Positions 7,526 to 13,422 of a stretch of DNA of 13,422 nucleotides are shown here, piece by piece. A model generated the notes under the pieces. The model was not told where the DNA came from. It searched no databases and was given only the letters and a program-made list of their open reading frames with translations. The stretch is from contig CAKZMN010000245.1 in NCBI GenBank assembly GCA_937128575.1, positions 1 through 13,422 on the forward strand, written 5' to 3'. Both the position numbers and the translations under genes were made by a program. The DNA comes from an uncultured Alphaproteobacteria bacterium (GTDB taxonomy: Bacteria; Pseudomonadota; Alphaproteobacteria; Micavibrionales; Micavibrionaceae). Each line of letters starts with the position of its first letter. Within the stretch, counting starts at the first letter, position 1.

Positions 7526-7584
7526 TAGAACGTACTCCACGCATATTTTTAAAAAAGCACCTTACTTTAGCAAAGAGAGTTCTG

Positions 7585-7923
7585 TCAAATCATCTTCCCT
7601 TCGAAGGGGTTGTGTCGCTGGGGGTCTTCGATTTCTATGACCCATAGATCGGGGTCGCGCGCGATTGAGCGGGTGATGTATTCGTCGGCTTTTGCCTCTT
7701 CTACATTTTCCTCCCCCAAGGCATGGGTCCAACCGAGATTGCCATCTAGATCGCGCTGTTGAATAAGAAGCGTGCAGCCCTGCCCCAGACTGTTGAGTTT
7801 GAGCATGATAATGCCGGAGGCGTGGTTGCCCTTGTTCGTGATGTAATAAAAAATGCCGCGACCATTAAGCGGGCGCAGCGTGGCATCAACCAAGAGAGCG
7901 GTGGGAAGGCGCGCCTCTTCCAT
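7585..7923 (-). CDS. DUF1491 family protein
   Basis: The 112-residue protein fits the alphaproteobacterial DUF1491 family, whose function is unknown. Recognisable blocks are MEEARLPTALLVDATLRPLN at the start, then GIIMLKLNSLGQGCTLLIQQ, RDLDGNLGW, EEAKADEYITRSIARDPDLW and VIEIEDPQRHNPF. I take the ATG at 7923 because family members begin directly with the ARLPTAL block. The ATG at 7956 would overlap the upstream gene by 28 bases and has GGAG only two bases away. The start lies five bases after the stop of the 72-residue gene, with no clear ribosome-binding site, so coupling to the gene before it is likely. It is probably in the fur operon. Confidence 0.85.
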   Translation of the reverse strand: MEEARLPTALLVDATLRPLNGRGIFYYITNKGNHASGIIMLKLNSLGQGCTLLIQQRDLDGNLGWTHALGEENVEEAKADEYITRSIARDPDLWVIEIEDPQRHNPFEGKMI

Positions 7924-7928
7924 TATTG

Positions 7929-8147
7929 TTATTGCACGCGGGTTTCGTTGACCCATCGCTCCACGGTTAGGTGCGCATCGGCGATGGTGTCTTCAGGGTG
8001 GTGATAGCGATAAACGCGCTGCGCGGCCTGCATGGCGACGGCCTCTGGCTCATCGCTCATCCCCTTATAGGTGCGCATAACGGCGCCGTGACATTTGCAA
8101 TCAACAGCCTGTTTAACGCCCTTTTGAATTGGTAGATTACAGGACAT
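7929..8147 (-). CDS. Small Cys/His-containing hypothetical protein, 72 residues
   Basis: No named family is recognised with confidence. The N-terminus carries Cys3 and a DCKCHG segment with Cys17, Cys19 and His20, which could bind a metal. The middle, EAVAMQAAQRVYRYHHPEDT, is helical with a His pair, and the end reads LTVERWVNETRVQ. There is no membrane segment. The ATG lies three bases after the fur stop codon (TAA-GCA-ATG), with a GAAG in the fur 3' end as the likely ribosome-binding sequence, so it should be co-translated with fur. A role with metals is suggested only by its residues and its neighbour. Confidence 0.75.
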   Translation of the reverse strand: MSCNLPIQKGVKQAVDCKCHGAVMRTYKGMSDEPEAVAMQAAQRVYRYHHPEDTIADAHLTVERWVNETRVQ

Positions 8148-8150
8148 TGC

Positions 8151-8561
8151 TTACTTCTTTTTCTTAATTTTTTTGCCGTATAATTCTAGGCGGTGATCAA
8201 CCAGATCATAGCCCAGATCTTTGGCGATTTTGACCTTCAGCTTTTCTAGCTCTTCATTTTGAAACTCAACAACCTTGCCAGTTTCAAGATCAATCAGGTG
8301 GTGATGGTGATCCCAATTTACTTCGTAGCGAGAATAACCCTCTTGGAATTCATGACGAATAACGAGGTCTAGCTCGTCCAAAAGGCTGAGGGTTCTGTAG
8401 ACGGTGGCGATGCTGATGGAGGAATCTAAACCCTTGGCGCGTTCATATACATCTTCCACGGAAGGATGGTCTTCGGAGCTGCCTAGGACTTTTAAAATAA
8501 CGCGGCGCTGGCCAGTCATTTTTAATCCTGCTTCTGCGCAGCGCGCTTCTAAATCGCCCAT
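8151..8561 (-). CDS. fur: Fur-family ferric/manganese uptake regulator
   Basis: A 136-residue metalloregulator that represses metal-uptake genes when loaded with metal. The N-terminal winged helix covers residues 1-80 (GLKMTGQRRVIL, HPSVEDVYERA, SISIATVYRTLSLL) and the C-terminal dimerisation domain the rest. Metal-ligand candidates are His32, Glu80, His85-His88, Glu99 and His123 in VDHRLELYG. The two CxxC motifs of E. coli Fur are absent, as in alphaproteobacterial Fur/Mur, so Fe and Mn specificity cannot be separated. It ends in an unusual Lys-rich tail, GKKIKKKK. The frame extends to 8633, but the ATG at 8561 has AAGGGAG seven bases upstream and matches the family N-terminus. It has its own candidate promoter and heads a compact set with the 72-residue and DUF1491 genes. 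Confidence 0.93.
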   Translation of the reverse strand: MGDLEARCAEAGLKMTGQRRVILKVLGSSEDHPSVEDVYERAKGLDSSISIATVYRTLSLLDELDLVIRHEFQEGYSRYEVNWDHHHHLIDLETGKVVEFQNEELEKLKVKIAKDLGYDLVDHRLELYGKKIKKKK

Positions 8562-8604
8562 ATTTTTACTCCCTTGAGAATTTTGTGCCTGTAACTTAAG
8601 GACG

Positions 8605-8633
8605 ATAATAGAGCGCCTAAGCGTTTCTCGCAA
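8605..8633 (-). promoter_or_regulatory. Candidate fur promoter
   Basis: TTGCGA (8633-8628) and TATTAT (8610-8605) on the minus strand are 17 bases apart, matching consensus at four and five of six positions. The -35 lies in the last codons of the histidine kinase gene. The start of transcription would be near 8598, giving a leader of about 37 bases that contains the AAGGGAG ribosome-binding site. Confidence 0.45.
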
Positions 8634-10188
8634 GAGGCTGTTTATCGGAAGATTTTGAGGCGGGCTCTGGGCGTTGTGGGCGTTCGATTATGCGGTATGC
8701 GGGAATGGTGACAAAAACGCGCGTACCCTTGCCCGCGTCAGATTCCAGCCCCATTGTGCCATCGTGAAGCTCAATCATCGCCTTGGCGAGTGGCAGCCCC
8801 AGGCCGGTGCCCTGCACGCCAGAATTCTCAGGATTGTCAGATACCTGACCAAAGGGCTCCATAGCGCGCTTGATTTTTTCCTTCGGTATGCCGACACCTT
8901 CGTCGGTGATGGTGATTTGCATACGCCCATCATCCAGCATACCGACATCAGCGGATATCTTTCCGCGTTCATGCGAGAATTTTACTGCGTTGGTGATGAG
9001 GTTGATGAATATTTGGCGAATAAGGCGAGAATCCGCATAAATGTTTGGCAGATTGTCCGCGGCCTTAACCTGAATATCCAAATCAATGGCAAAAGCCTTG
9101 GAGGCCAGCATGCGTACAACAGATTGCAGCAGGTCATTTACGCCGACCTCGCTCTCATCCAACTCAATGCGGCCTGCCTCAATTTTAGACATGTCGAGGA
9201 CTTCGTTGATAATCTCTAGCAAATGTTGCGCGCTGCTGTGAACATCGGTCATATATTCACTGTATTTATCGTGCCCCATGGGGCCAAAAGTTTCCTTCAT
9301 CATCATCTCGGAAAAGCCAAGGATAGCGTTGAGGGGCGTGCGTAGTTCGTGGCTCATATTGGCGAGGAACGTTGATTTTGCGTGGTTGGCGGCATCGGCC
9401 TGCTCCTTGGCAAAACGTAGAGATTCTTCCATCTGCTTGCGCAGGGTAATGTCCATCATGGTTGTGACTTGGAAGCGACGTTTTTGACTGAGCTCAATGG
9501 TGGCAGTGGTGAATAATGTGTTGGCGACACTGCCGTTTTTCTTGATGATTTTTAGCTCGCCCGAACTACGCACGCCGGTGCGTATGAATTCTTCGTGATT
9601 TTGCTGCGCCAAGGGGCGCTCATCGGGGGTAACCAAGCTAATAACGTCGGCGTTTATAAGCTCATCCCTTGACCAGCCATAGGTGCGGATAAAACCTTCA
9701 TTCACGCGGACAATGCGACCAGATTGGTCGGTCACCACGATGCCGATCTCACTCACGTCGAAAATGGAACTCATAAGCGAAATGGCGTCATCGCGCTCAC
9801 GCTGCAGGATCGATTGATCGGCGACGTCTAATTGACCAATAACATCGAGAAGCTCTACCTCACCATCATCGTTTTTGATGGGACTGACGTAAAAGCCATG
9901 AACGCGGACGGTGCCAGGCACGCTGGGTAGCGCCTGAATTGTTACGGATATGCCCCTAGCGTAGCAAACCTCGAAAGATTGTTCGAAATGAGCGGCGTTT
10001 TCATGCCCCATAAAGTCGGTAATTTTATGCTCGAGTATTTGTTCGGCGTTGCGGTCAAAATATTTAAGTGCAATATCATTAGCATCGGCCACGATATATT
10101 CATCATTATCCGTTATTTTGACAACAAAACGCGGGATGGACATTTCTTTGAAATAGCGTTCGTACTGTTTTTGAATATCGTCTGTCAT
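8617..10188 (-). CDS. Soluble two-PAS hybrid-free histidine kinase, PleC/DivJ-like
   Basis: The 523-residue cytosolic kinase has no membrane segment. A first PAS-like domain spans about residues 12-120, a second PAS about 135-250 (GIVVTDQSGRIVRVNEGF), HisKA 270-340 with phospho-acceptor His280 in FLANMSHELRTPLNAILGF, and HATPase_c 385-498 with the N box around Asn400, DEGVGIP (429-435) and GTGLGL (460-465). The HisKA region (FGPMGHDKYSEY ... LDMSKIEAGR) resembles the PleC/DivJ group that acts on DivK and PleD in Caulobacter. There is no receiver domain and no response regulator gene nearby. It follows the degenerate GGDEF gene by 19 bases, so the two are probably co-transcribed. No ribosome-binding site is clear before the ATG; an internal Met16 is a weaker alternative. 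Its signal is unknown. Confidence 0.93.
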   Translation of the reverse strand: MTDDIQKQYERYFKEMSIPRFVVKITDNDEYIVADANDIALKYFDRNAEQILEHKITDFMGHENAAHFEQSFEVCYARGISVTIQALPSVPGTVRVHGFYVSPIKNDDGEVELLDVIGQLDVADQSILQRERDDAISLMSSIFDVSEIGIVVTDQSGRIVRVNEGFIRTYGWSRDELINADVISLVTPDERPLAQQNHEEFIRTGVRSSGELKIIKKNGSVANTLFTTATIELSQKRRFQVTTMMDITLRKQMEESLRFAKEQADAANHAKSTFLANMSHELRTPLNAILGFSEMMMKETFGPMGHDKYSEYMTDVHSSAQHLLEIINEVLDMSKIEAGRIELDESEVGVNDLLQSVVRMLASKAFAIDLDIQVKAADNLPNIYADSRLIRQIFINLITNAVKFSHERGKISADVGMLDDGRMQITITDEGVGIPKEKIKRAMEPFGQVSDNPENSGVQGTGLGLPLAKAMIELHDGTMGLESDAGKGTRVFVTIPAYRIIERPQRPEPASKSSDKQPLARNA

Positions 10189-10207
10189 GAATATCGCTAA
10201 CGGATTA

Positions 10208-11092
10208 TCAGTCCCCGTGCTTGTTCACGAAGCGTTGCAGTGGGCTGATCTCCGTATATTCTAATATGCCCATATTATCATCTCTGACGTAGTCTTTTAG
10301 TTCGTCACTTAAGTTTTCGATCAATTCGTCTAAATTGTCGCCCGGCGCCGGTTCGGCGATGCAGGATATAACCTCGGGGAAAACGGGCATATTTGCGCCC
10401 TCCTCTTCCGCCAGAAAAGTGTTTATACGCTTGAGAGCGATAATGCCGCCCTTCATGTCCGATTGTTTAAGGGATAGCACAAATTCGTGCGAAGAAACTC
10501 TGTAGGCATCATCGAAGCTGCGCATACTTTTTTTGATCATTTCACTGACCAGAGCTATCGCTTCATCTGCGCCTTTTTTTATCTCATCAAAGTTATTGAT
10601 TTTGAGTAGAGCAACGGAGAACGGCTTACCTTGGCGCGCCACGCGCTCCATCTCTTTGGCGTAGTCTTTTTCTAACATCGACTTGCTACGCAGGCCGGTT
10701 AAATCATCCAGTCCCGCGCCATCTGATCTGTGGTCTTTTTCTAGGCGGCGCACCTGAAGAGAGAACTCTTCAAACAGCGCCATTAATTTATGGAAGCCTT
10801 TATATTCAGGAACAGCTTGAGACTTTAAGGTCTCGTTAATTAGCGTGTCCGCTTGCGTGCTTAGCTCCGTATGAAGCTCGCTTAGGCGGCGAGCGACATC
10901 GCTATCTATATCTTGGTTTTCTTCGGCCTCTAGCCAGTCAATAAATGAAAGTGGCTTGGTGAATATCTGTTCACCGCTGGCGCTTTGCGGGTACATGATG
11001 CGGCGCACGAGTTGCATAAACCATTCGGTGTATTCATCCAAAATTGGCACAAGCGCGCTGAAGCGTTCATTTTGATCGTATTCGAGTGTCAT
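10208..11092 (-). CDS. Degenerate GGDEF-domain protein, likely c-di-GMP sensor rather than cyclase
   Basis: The 294 residues comprise an all-helical N-terminal region (1-125, rich in Glu and Leu, with YTEWFMQLVRRIMYP and a possible coiled coil before LRRLEKD-like VRRLEKD) and a GGDEF-fold domain starting at DDLTGL (129-134). The signature is SSHEF (200-204) instead of GGDEF. The metal-binding Asp expected in the first strand is Lys164 (ALLKINNF). Diguanylate cyclase activity is therefore unlikely. An RxxD motif, Arg191-Ser-Phe-Asp194, stands five residues before the signature, exactly where the c-di-GMP inhibitory site of PleD lies, so ligand binding may persist. There is no signal peptide or membrane segment. 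It is followed by the PAS histidine kinase after 19 bases and starts 92 bases after tgt. The ribosome-binding site is a weak GGA. Confidence 0.88.
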   Translation of the reverse strand: MTLEYDQNERFSALVPILDEYTEWFMQLVRRIMYPQSASGEQIFTKPLSFIDWLEAEENQDIDSDVARRLSELHTELSTQADTLINETLKSQAVPEYKGFHKLMALFEEFSLQVRRLEKDHRSDGAGLDDLTGLRSKSMLEKDYAKEMERVARQGKPFSVALLKINNFDEIKKGADEAIALVSEMIKKSMRSFDDAYRVSSHEFVLSLKQSDMKGGIIALKRINTFLAEEEGANMPVFPEVISCIAEPAPGDNLDELIENLSDELKDYVRDDNMGILEYTEISPLQRFVNKHGD

Positions 11093-11184
11093 GTAAGTCC
11101 AATATTTAAAACTAAATCATACTCTTACAGGGTACACCTAAATAGCGGCTATGTGGAATTTTTTTTGGATTATCTGCGCAGACG

Positions 11185-12405
11185 TTAAGCGGGCAGCCAT
11201 TCTTTTTCCAACTCATCAAGCGTGCCGTTTTTGATGGCGGCGCGCACCTCGCGCATTAGGCGGTTAATCGTGGCGACATTGTGCTGGGCGATTAATTGCG
11301 GGCCGAGCAGTTCCTTGGCTTTTAGAAGGTGATGTAAATACGCCTTTGAAAAATCAGTTGAGGCCGCAACGCCGTTATCCGCATCGATTGGCGTTTTATC
11401 GTGACGGTATTTCGCATTCTTTAGATTGATGGTTTCACCGGGCGCGCCCTTTACGATAGCAACGCCGTGGCGGGCAAGGCGCGTGGGGATTACGCAATCA
11501 AAGGTATCAATGCCCATACGCACGAAGGTAAATACGTCTTTTACCTGGCCTATACCTAGAAAATGCACGGGGCGGTCGGGGTGGACGTGGTTCATGCTGT
11601 GCTGGGCGATGGCCTGCATTTCTTCATCTGTGCCACCGAGGCAGCCACCAATTGCGGTGCCAAAAAATGGACGATCTTTTGTGTATTCCGCAGAGTCGCG
11701 GCGCAGATCTTCATACACACCGCCCTGCACGATACCGTACATGGCCTGCGGGCCTGCACTGGCTAGATCATATGTGTTTTCAAAAGTTTGGAGGCAGCGG
11801 TCCCCCCAACGGATGCTCATATCCATTGATCTTGCGGTGTAGTCCTTATCCACGTGATAGGGAGTGCATTCATCGAACTGCATAAACAAATCCGCGCCTA
11901 ATTTACGCTGAATTTCGACCGAGCTTTCGGGGGTTAATGTGATTTTACGGCCATCAACATAGGAGCGGAAGGTGCAGCCCTCTTCCGTGATTTCCATTAG
12001 GTTTTTATTCTCATGCTTGCCGGAATTTTTGCCTTTAATTTCATTGGCCATTGTCCCCTCGCCTAACGAAAAAACCTGAAAACCGCCGCTGTCGGTCAGC
12101 ATGGGGCCGTTCCAGCCCATAAATTTATGAAGGCCACCCATTTCGGCGACCAAATCCGCGCCGGGTTGCAGCATCAGATGGTATGTGTTGGATAGGATAA
12201 TGTCTGTTTTGGCCTCACGCATATGATTGGGAGACAGGTTTTTGATGGCAGCCTTCGTGCCGCAGAAAATGTAATTGGGCGTTTCGATTGTGCCGTGGGG
12301 CGTCTTAAGCAAGCCAAGGCGCGCGCCGGATTTTTCATCTCGGTGGGTTATTTCGAATTTAAATGCGGAATAATCCAAGGCGCTGCCCTTCTTTTTTATA
12401 TTCAT
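11185..12405 (-). CDS. tgt: tRNA-guanine(34) transglycosylase, queuine-type and lacking the zinc cysteines
   Basis: Tgt exchanges guanine-34 in GUN-anticodon tRNAs for preQ1 (most bacteria) or queuine. The catalytic residues are present: Asp105 in DSGGFQ and the nucleophile Asp303 in FDCVIPTR, plus GIVQGG (224-229). About 20 extra residues (117-136) follow VFSLGEG. The base-pocket motif is GGCLGGT (253-259) instead of GGLAVGE, with Gly in place of Val233. The CxCxxC zinc site is lost: the three Cys positions are Asn344, Val346 and Ser349, although His358-His359 remain. The ATG at 12405 sits just behind the rpmB terminator without a good ribosome-binding site. A TTG at 12378-12376 has AGAAGG eight bases upstream, matches the family's shorter N-terminus and may be the true start (397 residues); I list the ATG as outer limit. 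Confidence 0.93.
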   Translation of the reverse strand: MNIKKKGSALDYSAFKFEITHRDEKSGARLGLLKTPHGTIETPNYIFCGTKAAIKNLSPNHMREAKTDIILSNTYHLMLQPGADLVAEMGGLHKFMGWNGPMLTDSGGFQVFSLGEGTMANEIKGKNSGKHENKNLMEITEEGCTFRSYVDGRKITLTPESSVEIQRKLGADLFMQFDECTPYHVDKDYTARSMDMSIRWGDRCLQTFENTYDLASAGPQAMYGIVQGGVYEDLRRDSAEYTKDRPFFGTAIGGCLGGTDEEMQAIAQHSMNHVHPDRPVHFLGIGQVKDVFTFVRMGIDTFDCVIPTRLARHGVAIVKGAPGETINLKNAKYRHDKTPIDADNGVAASTDFSKAYLHHLLKAKELLGPQLIAQHNVATINRLMREVRAAIKNGTLDELEKEWLPA

Positions 12406-12406
12406 T

Positions 12407-12436
12407 AAAAAGCCCGCCGATATTGAAACGGCGGGC
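12407..12436 (-). terminator. Rho-independent terminator of rpmB
   Basis: On the minus strand GCCCGCCG (12436-12429) pairs perfectly with CGGCGGGC (12419-12412) around a nine-base loop, followed by five T. The stem is all G and C. It lies 29 bases after the rpmB stop, and the ATG of tgt follows the T-run after a single base. Confidence 0.9.
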
Positions 12437-12465
12437 CCATTAAACTTTATTGCAGGCTAATTAAA

Positions 12466-12759
12466 TTAAGCCGCTTTTGCTGCGATCGCTTTTTCAATCT
12501 GCGCTTTGTAGCCGCGGATTTTAGGATCCAGCTTTGTAATTGCTGTGTTGCTTACGAATTCATCAAAGCCACCTTTGTGCTCTAATGTACGCAAACCTGA
12601 GGTTGATACGCGCAATTTAATCCAACGATCCAAAGCTACGCTGTAAACGCTTGCTTCTTGTACGTTTGGTAGAAAACGACGACGTGTTCTGTTTAGGGCG
12701 TGGGAAACGTTGTTTCCGCTCATCGGGCCTTTACCGGTAATCATGCATCTGCGGCTCAT
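12466..12759 (-). CDS. rpmB: 50S ribosomal protein L28
   Basis: L28 is a small basic protein of the large ribosomal subunit. The 97 residues match the alphaproteobacterial length. It begins MSRRCMITGKGPMSGNNVSHA, continues NRTRRRFLPNVQ, and has WIKLRVSTSGLRTLEHKGG and a short Ala/Lys C-terminus, all typical. AAGGA lies eight bases before the ATG. A candidate promoter at 12811-12840 and a strong terminator at 12407-12436 suggest a monocistronic unit. Confidence 0.97.
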   Translation of the reverse strand: MSRRCMITGKGPMSGNNVSHALNRTRRRFLPNVQEASVYSVALDRWIKLRVSTSGLRTLEHKGGFDEFVSNTAITKLDPKIRGYKAQIEKAIAAKAA

Positions 12760-12810
12760 ATTGCCATTCCTTCTATTATTTAATGTTATTGTTTATCAAT
12801 AGATGCGCGC

Positions 12811-12840
12811 AAAATAGTCGATTGTGGGTTTATAAGTCAA
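12811..12840 (-). promoter_or_regulatory. Candidate rpmB promoter
   Basis: TTGACT (12840-12835) and TATTTT (12816-12811) on the minus strand are 18 bases apart, with a five-of-six -35 and a four-of-six -10. Transcription would start near 12804, giving an AT-rich leader of about 45 bases ending in the AAGGA site. Confidence 0.5.
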
Positions 12841-12867
12841 GTAATTAATCACAGCTTGCTATTACGC

Positions 12868-13422
12868 CTAACGCCCACCGCCCCATAGATAGGCGCAAGC
12901 CAGCACAACAACAAACAGCAATTGCGCCATTAGGTTGATGATTAGCGCGCGGCGCAGGTGTTTGTGATCGTTGCGCGCAGTGGCTTTCTCGGGGCCTACC
13001 CATGCGCCCTTAATCGCGCTACCAGATATATCCTGAAACGCGCCGCCGAGGGACAGATTTAATGACCACGCCAACACGGAAAGCGGTAAGCCCCCCTGCT
13101 CATAACTAGCGCGGTTTTTCATGCCCGTTAAAGAGGCCAGCCCCTTATGTAGTTTTGCGGTTGGGGCGAACATACTGGCGGCCAGCAGCATTCCCGCGCT
13201 AAATAATGATGGGACGATGCCCATGAGCTTTTCTAATGCATAGGGAATGGCGGCGAAGCCCTTGCTGAATCCATCCTTGCCGAAGCGCCACGTAAGTGCG
13301 GCCAGCGCGCTGTAGATAACGGCGCCGGGCAGGCCAGCGATAAGATACCAAAGAACAGGCGCAATCATTCCCTTGTCGTAAATGCGCGCAGCATAGCCCA
13401 TGGCGCAGCGGGTTATGCTGAG
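12868..13422 (-). CDS. CobD/CbiB-like cobamide biosynthesis membrane protein, 5' end outside the window
   Basis: CobD/CbiB (adenosylcobinamide-phosphate synthase) attaches the aminopropanol arm to cobyric acid at the inner membrane. The frame is open to the window edge (it reads LSITRCA before the first ATG at 13401), so only the C-terminal 184 residues of a protein that is usually about 310-320 long are visible. Supporting blocks are KGMIAPVLWYLIAGLPGAVI, matching the family's DGVVAPLFWY-GLPGA region, a spaced amphipathic stretch ending in EKLMGIVPSLFSAGMLL, and LSLGG followed by a Gly-rich SGSA turn. Four hydrophobic segments are visible. The region where the family has HPSPNAG reads ASYEQGGLP, so it is divergent. 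No other cobamide gene is in the window. rpmB follows after 108 bases with its own promoter. Confidence 0.7.
   Translation of the reverse strand, partial: LSITRCAMGYAARIYDKGMIAPVLWYLIAGLPGAVIYSALAALTWRFGKDGFSKGFAAIPYALEKLMGIVPSLFSAGMLLAASMFAPTAKLHKGLASLTGMKNRASYEQGGLPLSVLAWSLNLSLGGAFQDISGSAIKGAWVGPEKATARNDHKHLRRALIINLMAQLLFVVVLACAYLWGGGR

Noticed and set aside
7583..7588. TTGACA on the minus strand as a -35 for the 115-residue gene
   Set aside because: It lies in the DUF1491 stop region and no TATAAT-like hexamer occurs 16 to 18 bases downstream.
8674..9219. Plus-strand open frame of 181 codons
   Set aside because: It is antisense to the HATPase and HisKA domains of the histidine kinase, has no ribosome-binding site and no recognisable protein features.
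10189..10207. GATAAT between the GGDEF and kinase genes as a separate kinase promoter
   Set aside because: No matching -35 was found, and the 19-base gap fits co-transcription better.
11159..11182. TCTGCGCAGA palindrome near a run of eight T as a tgt terminator
   Set aside because: The T-run is on the plus strand and precedes the palindrome; on the minus strand it is an A-run, and the palindrome has no loop.
11426..11842. Plus-strand open frame of 138 codons
   Set aside because: Antisense to the catalytic part of tgt; composition is that of a reverse-frame shadow.

Overview
This is a 13.4 kb stretch of what looks like an alphaproteobacterial chromosome. The evidence is a Fur of the type lacking the CxxC zinc motifs, a DUF1491 gene, a PleC-like PAS histidine kinase and an Rrf2-sufB pair. 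I cannot fix the order or genus from sequence alone. No tRNA, rRNA, CRISPR array, transposase or integrase was seen. Coding is dense, and almost everything lies on the minus strand; only a membrane-bound spermidine-synthase-like gene and a 58-residue ORF are on the plus strand. No gene-free stretch exceeds 300 bases. The longest (1982-2211) holds two palindromes and a divergent promoter region.

Layout from left to right. (1) 1-1981, minus: an Rrf2-type Fe-S regulator with a TTG start, overlapped by sufB, which is overlapped in turn by the GTG start of a gene leaving the window. (2) 2127-4758, plus: a fused multi-TM/spermidine-synthase-like protein and a small hypothetical ORF. (3) 4770-7525, minus: prfC, an entericidin-like lipoprotein, an isochorismatase-like hydrolase and an orphan 115-residue protein; this part looks AT-richer outside prfC. 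(4) 7585-8561, minus: fur, a 72-residue Cys/His protein and a DUF1491 gene, almost without gaps. (5) 8617-11092, minus: a degenerate GGDEF protein followed 19 bases later by a soluble two-PAS histidine kinase. (6) 11185-13422, minus: a cobD/cbiB-like gene cut by the window edge, rpmB with its own promoter and a clear terminator, then tgt starting directly behind that terminator.

Most genes are housekeeping: Fe-S assembly, release factor recycling, ribosomal protein L28, tRNA queuosine modification, iron regulation and cobamide synthesis. Four points are worth a second look. The Tgt protein has lost the three Cys zinc ligands and has a glycine where bacterial preQ1 enzymes have valine, which suggests a queuine-type enzyme. 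The GGDEF protein has lost its active site but keeps an RxxD inhibitory-site motif beside a PleC-like kinase, as expected for a c-di-GMP sensor rather than a cyclase. Two unlinked genes (prfC and the isochorismatase-like gene) have promoter-like hexamers placed so that transcription would start at the ATG, suggesting leaderless mRNAs. Two genes escape simple ORF listing: the 58-residue ORF at 4582 and the partial GTG-start ORF at 1-48. I see no convincing new multi-gene defence or metabolic system here.
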